Positions 36,401-46,294 of a stretch of 64,000 nucleotides of DNA are shown here, piece after piece; position 1 is the first letter of the stretch, and each line of letters opens with the position of its first letter. The notes under the pieces are model-generated. The model saw only the letters and a program-made list of their open reading frames with translations. It was not told the origin of the DNA and did no database searches. Where the stretch lies: assembly GCF_009834765.1 (NCBI RefSeq), contig NZ_WVHP01000021.1, forward strand, positions 310,001 to 374,000, given 5' to 3'. Made by a program: the position numbers and the translations under genes. The stretch is from Saccharibacter sp. EH611. GTDB taxonomy: Bacteria > Pseudomonadota > Alphaproteobacteria > Acetobacterales > Acetobacteraceae.

Positions 36401-36980
36401 GATCGAGCTTTATCAGCAGATGTTGCAAGAGGCTGTCACAGATCTAAGACAGATGCGTGGTAAGGGTGAGCTTGAGGATGAAAGCTGGACACCATCCATT
36501 ATTCTTGGATTGCCGGTCTTACTGCCAGAAGAATACGTTAAGGATTTGTCTGTACGTCTAGGGCTCTACCGTCGGATTGCATCCCTTAAAGATGAGACAG
36601 ATGTTGAAGCCATGCGTGTTGAGTTGGTGGATCGCTTTGGCTCTCTCCCGCAAGAGGTGCAAAACCTCCTTGATGTGGTCATGATCAAAAAGCTTTCGCG
36701 TGAAGCAGGCGTGGAACGCGTAGAAGCAGGGCCAAAAGGGATGGTGCTGCAATTCCGTGGCAATAAATTTGCCAATGCTGAAGGGCTTATCCGCTGGGCA
36801 ACAAAGAATCAGCGCGCTGGGGTGAAGATTCGCCCAGACCAAAAATTGGCGATTGTGCGGGAAATGACCAATGCGGTGCGGATCAGTATGGCCCGTAAGG
36901 TGCTGACGTCTTTGTGCAAGCTTCTCAAAAAAGGTGAGAAAAAAGCGGCACCTAAAGCGACCGAAAAAGAAGTGTCATAA
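33462..36980 (+). CDS. mfd: Transcription-repair coupling factor Mfd
   Basis: Dislodges RNA polymerase stalled at DNA lesions and recruits UvrA. The protein has 1172 residues, the normal size. In order: a UvrB-homology module (about residues 1-330), the CarD-like RNA-polymerase-interaction domain (GDLVVHEEYGIGRYVGLE, around 490-550), the RecG-like translocase with VCGDVGFGKTEVAMRA, IDEEQHFGV and QLRGRVGRAKQ, and the C-terminal D7 domain. ATG 33462 is preferred to the in-frame TTG one codon earlier. A 12-bp stem terminator begins at its stop codon. Confidence 0.95.
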   Translation: MSVDTSLIASFGPTVWGVPDGSVALLLRRRLSEHNGPLLHVARDDASMAALADMLAWLVPEVEVLRFPAWDCLPYDRISPNPAIVAERSATLSQLLEAAPKAGRIVLSTVHALVQRVPPRAVFAGQSVTVKAGETLDAAMLAELLVGNGYTRVDTVMERGEFATRGGIFDVFPADAGEPVRLDLFGDEVDHIRAFDVASQRSTRELTTFSLSPVSEYALDKASVSRFQTGWREVFGVSAQQDVLYRQISEGIHAAGAEHYVPLFHDGDGQHMETLLDYVPNVALSFERDTPEILSTRLEMIADHYQARCSATQDGEMPYRPLPPHRLYLTQHGWGAMLKGHPSVMLSPFAQPEGSDGIDAGYRPGPVFSSLGGAAREGVFENFGRQVADWAKEGRRTYVTAWSRGSQERIAHLLKEHGVEAGVYQDWKSAAGMPKTQAGLVVLGLERGFVSDRYAFVSEQDLLGERLSRPPRKKRKTGDFITQIGEISEGDLVVHEEYGIGRYVGLETVREGRVAHDYLSVLYDGEQRLLLPVENIDLLSRFGSEQDGVQLDRLGGTSWQARKAKMKTRLREMAGELIRTAAARAMKQAPLMVPEEGVWDEFCARFPYVETDDQARAIADVLEDMNSGRPMDRLVCGDVGFGKTEVAMRAAFVAAMSGMQVALIVPTTLLARQHYIGFTKRFEGLPVKIAQLSRMVTAKEAAKVREGIAEGSIDIVIGTHALLAKTVSFNRLGMLIIDEEQHFGVSHKEKLKALREDVHVLTLSATPLPRTLQLSLTGVREMSLIATPPTDRLAVRTFITPFDRVMIREAIQRERFRGGQIFCVVPRLTDIRHMADRLKEIVPDVRVTEAHGRLTPAELENVMAEFSEGKYDILLSTNIVESGLDMPAVNTIIIHRADMFGLGQLYQLRGRVGRAKQRGYAYLTWPQTRTLSATSVKRLEIMQTLDSLGAGFTLASHDLDMRGAGNLLGDEQSGHIREVGIELYQQMLQEAVTDLRQMRGKGELEDESWTPSIILGLPVLLPEEYVKDLSVRLGLYRRIASLKDETDVEAMRVELVDRFGSLPQEVQNLLDVVMIKKLSREAGVERVEAGPKGMVLQFRGNKFANAEGLIRWATKNQRAGVKIRPDQKLAIVREMTNAVRISMARKVLTSLCKLLKKGEKKAAPKATEKEVS

Positions 36981-37013
36981 AGATGTGGGGGAGGGAATAT
37001 CCCCACATCTTTT
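36979..37013. terminator. Intrinsic terminator between mfd and hmp
   Basis: AAAGATGTGGGG (36979-36990) and CCCCACATCTTT (37001-37012) form a perfect 12-bp stem with a 10-base loop. Short U-runs on both sides suggest it serves mfd and convergent hmp. Confidence 0.8.
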
Positions 37014-37029
37014 ATTGAAGGAGCCTGTG

Positions 37030-38241
37030 TCAGGCTGCTGTAGCGAGGAACGGGTCAGAGGCAGAACCGAAGATGTCGTAATGAATACGCTCTTGCGGAA
37101 TGCCAGCGGCGCGCAGGGCTTTGATGGTCTCGGTCATGAAGGTAGAGGGGCCGCATAGATAAATATCGCTCTCAGGGATGAGATGACGAATGAGCCAGTC
37201 AGAAGAGAGGTGCCCCTTGTGGATTTCCACAGGGCTTTCTTCCCGAGTTGGCGCCTCATGGCTGTAAAAAACATCGGCTTTCAAGCTGCCTTTGCGGGCG
37301 AGTGAACGAATGACATCACCAAAAACGTCACTCTGTGGGCTATGTGTGCCATGCACGTAGTGAACCTTACGAGAGGAAGTCTGTGCGGTGAGGGATTCTA
37401 CGATGGAGATCATTGGCGTGAGACCAATGCCAAGGCTCACTAAAGTGACAGGGCGGTCAGTGTCATGGTGCAGGGTGAATTCTCCGGCCGGGGCTGAAAC
37501 ATCCAAGACATCACCAACACGAACCGTATCATGCAGCCAGTTAGAGACCACACCGTGATTCTGGCGCTTTACTGTGATGCGGTAATACGCATTCGATGGA
37601 GCTGAGGAAATGCTGTAATTGCGGCGTTCTGCACCCGCGCCTGGCACATTAAAGCGGAAGCTGAGATATTGCCCCGGCTTATGGGTCATCACAGGCTGAT
37701 TGTCTGTTGGACGGAGGATAAAAGAGGTCACGTCAGGACTTTCTTCGTGACGTTCAGCCACTTGGAAGGCACGCCAACCGACCCAACCGCCTTCTTGCTC
37801 AGCATCTTCTTGATAAAGGGTTTGTTCACGTTCAATGAGCACATCAGCAAGGAACCAATAGGCTTCTTTCCATGCTTCCATAATCTCGGGCGTGGCGGCA
37901 TCCCCCAAAACATGAGCGATGGCTCCAAGGAGCGCTTCCCCAACAAAAGGATAATGTTCAGGAAGGATGTTCAGCCCAACATGCTTTTCAGCAATGCGTT
38001 CAATCATTGTTTGGAGCGGGGCGGGGTTTTGGATATGCCGCGCATAAGCGAGAACCGCAAAAGCCAACGCTTTAGGCTGCTCACCATCTTTTTGGTGAGA
38101 CATATTAAACAGGTCAGCAATGGCTTTGTCGGCAAGGAGGCGCTTGTACATTTCCCGCGTAATGTCGAGGCCATGCGCTTCTAATGCAGGAATGCAGGCG
38201 GTGACGATTGACCGTGTTTGCTCGGAAAGAGGGGTTGGCAT
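37030..38241 (-). CDS. hmp: Flavohaemoglobin (nitric oxide dioxygenase)
   Basis: Oxidises nitric oxide to nitrate using O2 and NAD(P)H, protecting the cell from nitrosative stress. The 403 residues comprise a globin domain (about 1-140, with NMSHQKDGEQPKALA and the proximal His in IAEKHVGLNI), an FAD domain with RNYSISS (about 210) and an NAD domain with GIGLTPMISI and YLCGPSTFM. Domain order and length match Hmp. It is divergent from nsrR and has an NsrR-type operator 15-37 bp ahead of its start codon, so NO induction through NsrR is likely. Confidence 0.95.
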   Translation of the reverse strand: MPTPLSEQTRSIVTACIPALEAHGLDITREMYKRLLADKAIADLFNMSHQKDGEQPKALAFAVLAYARHIQNPAPLQTMIERIAEKHVGLNILPEHYPFVGEALLGAIAHVLGDAATPEIMEAWKEAYWFLADVLIEREQTLYQEDAEQEGGWVGWRAFQVAERHEESPDVTSFILRPTDNQPVMTHKPGQYLSFRFNVPGAGAERRNYSISSAPSNAYYRITVKRQNHGVVSNWLHDTVRVGDVLDVSAPAGEFTLHHDTDRPVTLVSLGIGLTPMISIVESLTAQTSSRKVHYVHGTHSPQSDVFGDVIRSLARKGSLKADVFYSHEAPTREESPVEIHKGHLSSDWLIRHLIPESDIYLCGPSTFMTETIKALRAAGIPQERIHYDIFGSASDPFLATAA

Positions 38242-38255
38242 GATGAGAATCCAAA

Positions 38256-38278
38256 AAGATGTATTTTCTATATATCTT
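38256..38278. promoter_or_regulatory. NsrR operator upstream of hmp
   Basis: A 23-bp 11-1-11 site. The left half AAGATGTATTT is a perfect match to the NsrR half-site AAGATGYATTT; the right half CTATATATCTT matches its inverse at 8 of 11 positions. It lies just upstream of hmp and faces the divergent nsrR gene. Confidence 0.8.
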
Positions 38279-38397
38279 TTATAGGTGGAGAGAAGATTCT
38301 GTCAAACACACGTGATTGACCGCACTCAACGAGCAGGGTAGCGAGTAGAGTCACTTGTTAGGAGTCAACGGCTCCCCCGACACTAGGAGCGAGACAC

Positions 38398-38871
38398 GTG
38401 CGGCTGACGCTTTATACCGATTATGCCTTCAGAACGCTGATTTACCTTGAGACGCAAAAAGATCGGCTTGTGTCCATCAGTGAGGTTGCACGTATTTATG
38501 GAGCGTCTGAAAATCACCTAGTTAAGGTGGTACATCGCCTTGGGAAGGCAGGGTTTATCCATACAATGCGGGGACGCAAAGGAGGGTTACGTCTAGGGCG
38601 TGCGGCCCAAGACATACGGCTGGGCGATGTGGTGCGTTGCACGGAAGATGACTTAGCACTCGTTGGGTGTATGCAAGCAAACGAATCGCAGTCTGGTTGT
38701 ATTTTGGTAGGTGGGTGCCGCCTGAAACAAACGCTGATTAAAGCACGGCATGCTTTTATGGATGTGCTTGATGACGTAACGCTAGCCGATGTCACCGCCA
38801 AACACGAGCGCCGCGTTTTAATGCAGAGCGTGCAGGCGATGATCGACGATACAGAGGCCCTTGATGATTAG
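38398..38871 (+). CDS. nsrR: Rrf2-family nitric-oxide-sensing repressor NsrR
   Basis: A winged-helix regulator of 157 residues. The N-terminal MRLTLYTDYAFRTLIYL and the helix-turn-helix segment ISEVARIYGASENHLVKVVHRL are typical of NsrR, as is RGRKGGLRL. Three cysteines in the C-terminal half (GCM, SGC, GGC; spaced nine and five residues) would hold an iron-sulphur cluster destroyed by NO. The start is GTG at 38398 behind TAGGAGCGAG. It is divergent from hmp with a good operator in between. Its stop overlaps the stop of rlmE tail to tail by four bases (TTAG). Confidence 0.85.
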   Translation: MRLTLYTDYAFRTLIYLETQKDRLVSISEVARIYGASENHLVKVVHRLGKAGFIHTMRGRKGGLRLGRAAQDIRLGDVVRCTEDDLALVGCMQANESQSGCILVGGCRLKQTLIKARHAFMDVLDDVTLADVTAKHERRVLMQSVQAMIDDTEALDD

Positions 38872-39656
38872 GGGTTCTCATCAGTAGGAAGACCGCGGAA
38901 CCCTTGGGCAACAACGTAAAGCTCGCTCGATTCTTTACGGGAGGCGGGGGGCTTCACGTGGCGAACGGTGTCAAAGCATCGCTTCATAAGGTCGAGCATA
39001 TGCTTTTCAGACCCGCCTTGGAAAACCTTTGCAATAAAAGCGCCATCTTTCGCGAGGATTTGGAGCGCAAAATCCAGCGCATTTTCTGCTAGGCCCATAA
39101 TGCGAATATGATCGGTTGCAGCATGGCCCGTTGTGTTTGGTGCCATGTCAGACATCACAAGATCAGCCGGGCCGCCCAGCATCGTTTTTAGGCGCTCAGG
39201 CATGGCGTCATCCATGAAGTCGCCTTCTATGATCTCCGCTCCTTCGACGGGATCGACCGGTAGTAAATCGACACCGACGACAGCGCTGGCTTGACGCTTG
39301 ACAGCAATCTGGCTCCATCCGCCAGGGGCTGCGCCAAGGTCTACCACGCGAGAGCCTGGGCGTATTACTTGGAAACGGTCATCAATCTCAATGAGCTTAA
39401 AAGCCGCGCGAGACCGCCAGCCTTGATGGCGAGCAGCAGCAACGTAAGGATCGTTTAATTGCCGGTTAAGCCAGCGTTGTTGTGCAGGGGTGCGGCCGCG
39501 TGACTTTTTCAGCTTTACATGCTGGCTACGTCGCGTTTTGGACGTGGCTGCGTCATCACGTGGGTCGCGCGTTCCAGGGGTGCGCGACTGACGGAGAGGC
39601 TTGCCGGGAACACGTGGAGGCGTGGATGAAGAGGGGGGCTTACGAGATGAACTCAT
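38868..39656 (-). CDS. rlmE: 23S rRNA 2'-O-ribose methyltransferase RlmE (FtsJ)
   Basis: Methylates U2552 of 23S rRNA during late 50S assembly. The SAM motif is VVDLGAAPGGWSQ, and the K-D-K-E catalytic tetrad is visible in RAAFKL, MSDMAPN, AKVFQG and SSELYVVA. It has 262 residues, including a basic, Ser/Pro/Arg-rich N-terminal extension of about 50 residues not found in the E. coli enzyme. Its start overlaps the ppx stop by four bases (ATGA), so the two are coupled. Confidence 0.94.
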   Translation of the reverse strand: MSSSRKPPSSSTPPRVPGKPLRQSRTPGTRDPRDDAATSKTRRSQHVKLKKSRGRTPAQQRWLNRQLNDPYVAAARHQGWRSRAAFKLIEIDDRFQVIRPGSRVVDLGAAPGGWSQIAVKRQASAVVGVDLLPVDPVEGAEIIEGDFMDDAMPERLKTMLGGPADLVMSDMAPNTTGHAATDHIRIMGLAENALDFALQILAKDGAFIAKVFQGGSEKHMLDLMKRCFDTVRHVKPPASRKESSELYVVAQGFRGLPTDENP

Positions 39657-40801
39657 AGCGGAACAGCTAAAGCTCCTACGGGCTGATGTGAAGAGGCGCG
39701 ATGGGAGCGCTGCGCAGGGCGTGCGCGCCCAATAGAACGACGATGTTCACGGGCCATACGCACGATCATGCCATCACGCAAGCCACGATCAGCGATCATG
39801 ACACGCTCAACAGGCCATAAAGACTGTATAGCATCAAAAATGGCACAGCCTGATAGAATTAATGTTGCACGATGTCGGCCAATGCACGGATGGCGTCCCA
39901 TATCGCTATGACTCATTTTTTTTAACTGATGGAGAGCATGCATCAGCGTCTGACGACCAAGGCATAGTCCGTCTATGGAGGAGCGGCGATAGCGGTCGAG
40001 CTCAAGGGCGATACTGGCGAGGGTGGTTACAATACCCGATGTGCCGACCATACGGACATTTTGGCGCTCAATATCTTTCCGAATGCAATGAACCTTCTCA
40101 AAGGTTTTAAGTTTTTGATAGGCATAGTCAAACATTGCGTCATAGGCGCGTTGTTTGGGTAAATGACTAAAATGTTCAAACAAAGACATAATGCCCAGCT
40201 TTAAGCTGGTTGTCCCAGTAAGGTGATGGCGGTCAGCTTGATGGTCAAGACGGATCCAAGATAACTCCGTTGAGCCTCCACCAATATCAAACAGAAGCGT
40301 ACGGCTAGGCAGGAAACGTGCGGCACTCGCGAGTGCTGTTGGTGATGTTGGGTGTGTCAGTTGTGGTGAGAGCCCAAGAAGAGAGGAGCAGCTTTCAACA
40401 GCCAGTTCAGCTTCTTCTCGGCTTGTAATGATGCGTATATCTAACCCAGTTTCACGTTTGGTGCGTTGTATGAAGTCCTGAGCGTTCGTCGCGTAGCGAC
40501 AGGCTTCCGTCGTGACGACTTGCAAACCAGAGAGTGAATGGCGGCTGAGACGATGCGCGTAATGCTTTAAGGCATTAAGCGTGCGTGTAATAGCGCTTTC
40601 AGCAAGACGCCCTGTATGTTTCAAGTCTTCGCCGAGCAAAACGGGGCGGCTACAGCGTTCGATAATGTGGATGCCACGTGATGAATAGCGCGCAACAAGC
40701 AATCGACAACTTGTCGTGCCAAGGTCAATGGCGGCATAGATTGGTGTGCAGCTCTTATCGGATTGAAGCGTTAAAGCTGATGAGGGTGTTAATGTATACA
40801 T
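39653..40801 (-). CDS. ppx: Ppx/GppA-family phosphatase
   Basis: Exopolyphosphatase or guanosine pentaphosphatase; the sequence does not decide which. The ASKHA-fold ATPase motifs AAIDLGTTSCRLLVA and LLFDIGGGSTELSW are clear, with VGTSGIVTTLASI between. It is 382 residues from the ATG at 40801, chosen for its AAAGG site six bases ahead; an ATG six codons earlier (40819) has no ribosome site. The C-terminal HD-like domain of long GppA proteins is absent. It is coupled to rlmE downstream, a standard alphaproteobacterial pair. Confidence 0.88.
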   Translation of the reverse strand: MYTLTPSSALTLQSDKSCTPIYAAIDLGTTSCRLLVARYSSRGIHIIERCSRPVLLGEDLKHTGRLAESAITRTLNALKHYAHRLSRHSLSGLQVVTTEACRYATNAQDFIQRTKRETGLDIRIITSREEAELAVESCSSLLGLSPQLTHPTSPTALASAARFLPSRTLLFDIGGGSTELSWIRLDHQADRHHLTGTTSLKLGIMSLFEHFSHLPKQRAYDAMFDYAYQKLKTFEKVHCIRKDIERQNVRMVGTSGIVTTLASIALELDRYRRSSIDGLCLGRQTLMHALHQLKKMSHSDMGRHPCIGRHRATLILSGCAIFDAIQSLWPVERVMIADRGLRDGMIVRMAREHRRSIGRARPAQRSHRASSHQPVGALAVPL

Positions 40802-40899
40802 AAGCGACCTTTCGCCCATCGGGTGCCGAAAGAGTGCAGGGTTGTGTGATAAAGCGCAATGAGAAAGATCAAAACTCAGGATAAAATATAAAAAACATC

Positions 40900-40928
40900 T
40901 TGCACTTTTTTGTAGAGATCGTTAGAAA
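40900..40928 (+). promoter_or_regulatory. Probable promoter of the tRNA-Gln pair
   Basis: TTGCAC (40900-40905), a 17-base spacer and TAGAAA (40923-40928) end 20 bases before the first tRNA, the distance expected for a tRNA promoter. The -10 box matches TATAAT at four of six positions. Confidence 0.5.
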
Positions 40929-40947
40929 CCCCAACGAACGCGCCGCT

Positions 40948-41021
40948 TGGGAGATAGTTTAGCGGTAGAACTACCGGCTCTGACCCGGTCAGCCCTGGTT
41001 CGAATCCAGGTCTCCCAGCCA
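40948..41021 (+). tRNA. tRNA-Gln(CTG)
   Basis: A complete cloverleaf of 74 bases with encoded CCA. The acceptor stem TGGGAGA pairs with TCTCCCA; the T1-A72 pair and G73 discriminator fit glutamine tRNAs. The anticodon loop CTCTGAC gives CTG at 40980-40982, reading CAG. The T-loop is TTCGAAT. Confidence 0.95.
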
Positions 41022-41075
41022 ATCTACTCAGCGTGTTTAGAGAAGATAGCTCTCCGTTTATAGAGCTTTCCTTCT

Positions 41076-42783
<1,708 letters not shown>

Positions 42784-42832
42784 TTAAGTTTTTCTCTTTT
42801 CTCGCAACGGGAAACGGGCTAGGCGGGGGGAT

Positions 42833-44140
42833 ATGACCCCCGCTGCTCGTCTTTCTGGCGCGATTGATCTGCTCTGTGCGATCCAAAACGCGCCCCATCG
42901 TCCCGCTGATGCGGTTGCTAATAGTTTCTTTCGTGAACGTCGCTACATAGGCGGCGGTGATCGGCGCGCCATTTCAAACATTACATGGGATGTGCTGCGT
43001 TCTTGGCGACGTCTTCATTGGCATTTGCGGACTGACCTTAAAGAACGTCATAGTGATATTTCACCGCGCCTTTTATGTGCGTCGATGCTGTTCTTTGCGG
43101 GTCAAACGCTTGACCAGATTCACGCGCTTTTTAGTGGAGAACGCTATAGTCCGTCACCATTGAGCCAACGAGAAGGCGCAATGTTGGAGCTTCTGGAAGG
43201 GCAGTCTCTCAGCACAGAGAAGCAACCTCTTGCGATCCGGCTAGAAATCCCTGATTGGATTATGCCTCATCTTGAGGCTGATTTTGGGGATCGACTTGAA
43301 GAGGAGATGGCGGCTTTATTGGGGCAGCCAACCTTGGATCTGCGGGTCAATCTCTTAAAAGCGACCCGTGTTGAGGCGATCAGAGCTCTCCGTCGTGAAG
43401 GATTTGAACCGGCCGAAACAGCGTTGTCTCCATGGGGGCTTAGGCTGGAAGGTCGCCAGCCTATTACGGCATCCGAGGCGTTCCGCAATGGTCTGGTGGA
43501 AATCCAAGATGAAGGTAGTCAGCTTATCGCGGCGGCAGTTGATGCGCGCCCAGGGCAGCGTCTGTTGGATTATTGTGCGGGAGCAGCGGGTAAAACGCTT
43601 GCTCTGGCAATGACGATGGAAAATCGTGGGCAAGTGACGGCCTGCGATGTCTCGCGCTCTCGCTTAGAGGGTGCTGTTAAGCGCTTGCGGCGTGCGGGTG
43701 TGCATAATGTGACGCGCCATCTTTTGGTCGCTGGGGATAAATGGGCCAAACGTCGTGAAGGACGCTTTGATACAGTGCTCGTTGATGCGCCCTGCTCAGG
43801 GACGGGAACATGGCGTCGTAATCCTGATGCTCGCCTTCGGCTTAGCCAACAGGATATTGACGAGCTTCTTCCCAAGCAGGCGCATATTATGGATATTGCT
43901 GCGCGGCTTGTTCGTCCAGGTGGACGCTTTGTCTATGCGACATGTTCGTTACTGAGTGCGGAAAATCGTCAGCAGGTTGAGAAGTTTTTAGAGCGTCATT
44001 CTGATTATGTTTTGATTGCTCCTGAAGAGCGCTCTGAGTTGCTTCCCCAAAAGCTACGTCATGAATCCTGTGTTTCGTTGACCCCACATAGTGACGGGAC
44101 GGATGGGTTCTTTATTGCTGTGCTACAGAGAAAAGCCTGA
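42833..44140 (+). CDS. rsmB: 16S rRNA m5C967 methyltransferase RsmB
   Basis: A RsmB/NOP-family cytosine-5 methyltransferase of 435 residues. The N-terminal NusB-like domain spans about residues 1-140. The catalytic domain has LDYCAGAAGKTLALA (SAM site), the DAPCSGTGTWRRNPD motif with one catalytic cysteine, and YATCSLLSAEN with the other. Both cysteines are present, so it should be active. guaB lies 49 bp upstream on the same strand; in many alphaproteobacteria guaA follows, but here an antiporter gene does. Confidence 0.9.
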   Translation: MTPAARLSGAIDLLCAIQNAPHRPADAVANSFFRERRYIGGGDRRAISNITWDVLRSWRRLHWHLRTDLKERHSDISPRLLCASMLFFAGQTLDQIHALFSGERYSPSPLSQREGAMLELLEGQSLSTEKQPLAIRLEIPDWIMPHLEADFGDRLEEEMAALLGQPTLDLRVNLLKATRVEAIRALRREGFEPAETALSPWGLRLEGRQPITASEAFRNGLVEIQDEGSQLIAAAVDARPGQRLLDYCAGAAGKTLALAMTMENRGQVTACDVSRSRLEGAVKRLRRAGVHNVTRHLLVAGDKWAKRREGRFDTVLVDAPCSGTGTWRRNPDARLRLSQQDIDELLPKQAHIMDIAARLVRPGGRFVYATCSLLSAENRQQVEKFLERHSDYVLIAPEERSELLPQKLRHESCVSLTPHSDGTDGFFIAVLQRKA

Positions 44141-44156
44141 CAATACTGCCTCTAAG

Positions 44157-44195
44157 AAAAGGAACACCGAATATGTCAGTGTTCCTTTCTTTTTG
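44157..44195 (+). terminator. Intrinsic terminator of rsmB
   Basis: AAAGGAACAC (44158-44167) pairs with GTGTTCCTTT (44179-44188) around an 11-base loop, followed by CTTTTT. Confidence 0.75.
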
Positions 44196-44387
44196 GGAGA
44201 GTGTATGTAAAATGATTAGCCAGACCAAATTTGTTCGCTTTTCTGCCGCTTTTAAGTTTTAAAGTTCACGCTTAACGTTAGCTAGGCACATTGCTGCTCT
44301 GTCGATACTATAAAAGCAGTATCGTCACCAGCGAGGTGTACGGAAAGAGGGATGTGGTTTTGGTCATAAGGAGAGTGAGGCGCTTCT

Positions 44388-46244
44388 ATGCAGCAATATG
44401 ACATTCTTTTTGGGGTCGCATCGACTTTTGGTGCGGGGATGTTGGCTCAATGGATTGCATGGCGTCTTAAACTTCCGGCCATCGTTTTGCTGTTTGCACT
44501 AGGCCTTCTTTTAGGCCCGGTTCTGGGTTGGCTTCATCCTTCTGAAACATTGGGTTGGATATTTCGCCCACTTGTTTCCATGTTGGTGGCTTTAATCGTT
44601 TTTGAAGGTGGGATGGCGCTTGATATTCGCCAGTTGCGTGAAGCTGGCGAGGGTGTAGCGCGGCTGACGATGCTGGCTTTGCCGATCAATTGGGTGCTTG
44701 GGGCTCTTGCCGCGCATTATGTTGCCCATTTTGAGTGGGGGACATCGTTTCTGTTCGGGGCGATTATCGTTGTGACAGGCCCAACAGTGGTATTGCCCCT
44801 TTTGCGCAGTGCAAAATTAAGGCCGCGTGTTGCCGCTTTTTTGCGGTGGGAAGCGATTGTTAACGATCCGCTGGGTGCTATCTTAGCGGCTGTAGTGATG
44901 CAGGTGATGATCCTGCATGTTAATCTTCACACGACATTATTCTTTACAAAAACGCTTCCTAATCTGCTCATTGCAGGCGCTGCATCAACGGCTGCGGGAA
45001 TTTTACCAGCCTATTTGATCCGCTACCTCTTTACGCGTGACCTTATGCCGGAATTGCTGAAAGCGCCGGTTCTTCTCACATTGGCTCTAGTCGTTTTTGA
45101 GTTGTGTAATTTGGAGATGGAGGGGGCCGGTCTTATAGCTGTCACCGTCTTTGGGATGGCACTGACGAACCTTCATATTCCCGGATTGAACGATCTACGA
45201 CGGACAAAAGAATCACTCGTCGTTCTCATGGTGTCTGTGCTGTTTATTTTGCTAACGGCAGACCTTCATCGTGCTGTTTTAGCCCGTTTGACGATCCCGA
45301 TCGTCTTACTCACTTTGGTTGTCATGTTTGTCGTGCGCCCGCTAGGTATCTTTCTGTCCACGCTCGGCACGACAATGTCCTGGCAAGAGCGTTTATTTGT
45401 CGGATGGATTGCGCCGCGTGGGATTGTGGCGGCTGCTGTTGCTGGTGCCGCGGGAATTCGGTTGAGTGCTGCGGGCTATACGTCAGCAGATATGGTGATG
45501 CCTGCTGTTTTCGCCGTTATTGCAGTAACGATGCTCTGTCATGGCTTCTCTTTAGGGCCGCTAGCAAAGAAGCTTAAGCTCACACTCTCTGATGAATCAG
45601 CGATGGCGATTTTAGGGGCAAGCTCTTGGTCTACCGATTTAGCGGTTTGCTTACATCGCGCCAAGGTTCCAGTCGTGTTGATCGATCAACGGGCACGGGA
45701 CTTAATGGCTGGAGCCCGCGAGGGTGTGCCGGTGATGAAGGCTGAACTTCTTTCGGAGCATGGGAAGGAGCTGTTAGAGGAGCGGCCAGCGGATTACTTT
45801 ATCGCTACAACAGGTGACGGCATTTATAATGGGATGGTCTGTGGCCATCTTGCGCCTGATATGGGGCGGCAACGTGTTTTCCAGGTAAGCCCTGGTGTCG
45901 CGCGGCTTGACCTTTACCGTGGGTTGTCACGTGATGCGCGCGGTAAAGTGTTGGGTGAACCGTCTTGGAATTATTCGTTTTTTGATACGCTCTTTAGCCG
46001 GGGGTGGCGTTTTGTGAGCCGACGCGTTGAGAGTGAGGATGACGCCGTTTTTGGCAAAGATAATAACCGGCTCGATCTTCTTATTGTCAGGAAAGGGCAG
46101 GGTATTTTCATTCGTTCTGTTGAAGACGCGACGCGGGTTGCGCCCATGGTTGGTGATCTCATTGTGGGAATGAAGCCCGCTGCTCCACAAAGTGAAGAGA
46201 AAGAACCGACAGTGGAGATCCCAGCTGAGGCATTTTCAGGATAA
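44388..46244 (+). CDS. CPA1-family cation/proton antiporter with cytosolic domain
   Basis: A membrane protein of 618 residues. About 12 hydrophobic helices occupy residues 1-400, including EGGMALD and the VTGPTVVLPLL and WEAIVNDPLGA segments, which carry the ion-binding Asn-Asp pair of electroneutral CPA1 (NhaP-type) antiporters. The remaining about 200 residues form a soluble domain with a degenerate nucleotide-binding look (LGASSWSTDLAVCLHRA and the following VVLIDQRARDLMAGAREG), as in TrkA-N-type gating domains. Na+/H+ or K+/H+ exchange is likely; the ion cannot be decided. The 50-bp gap to the response-regulator gene suggests cotranscription. A 7-bp hairpin at 44303-44324 lies upstream. 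Confidence 0.85.
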   Translation: MQQYDILFGVASTFGAGMLAQWIAWRLKLPAIVLLFALGLLLGPVLGWLHPSETLGWIFRPLVSMLVALIVFEGGMALDIRQLREAGEGVARLTMLALPINWVLGALAAHYVAHFEWGTSFLFGAIIVVTGPTVVLPLLRSAKLRPRVAAFLRWEAIVNDPLGAILAAVVMQVMILHVNLHTTLFFTKTLPNLLIAGAASTAAGILPAYLIRYLFTRDLMPELLKAPVLLTLALVVFELCNLEMEGAGLIAVTVFGMALTNLHIPGLNDLRRTKESLVVLMVSVLFILLTADLHRAVLARLTIPIVLLTLVVMFVVRPLGIFLSTLGTTMSWQERLFVGWIAPRGIVAAAVAGAAGIRLSAAGYTSADMVMPAVFAVIAVTMLCHGFSLGPLAKKLKLTLSDESAMAILGASSWSTDLAVCLHRAKVPVVLIDQRARDLMAGAREGVPVMKAELLSEHGKELLEERPADYFIATTGDGIYNGMVCGHLAPDMGRQRVFQVSPGVARLDLYRGLSRDARGKVLGEPSWNYSFFDTLFSRGWRFVSRRVESEDDAVFGKDNNRLDLLIVRKGQGIFIRSVEDATRVAPMVGDLIVGMKPAAPQSEEKEPTVEIPAEAFSG

Positions 46245-46294
46245 GAGCACGTTAATATGGTAATGCATACTGTGATATATGAGGGTACAAGCGT

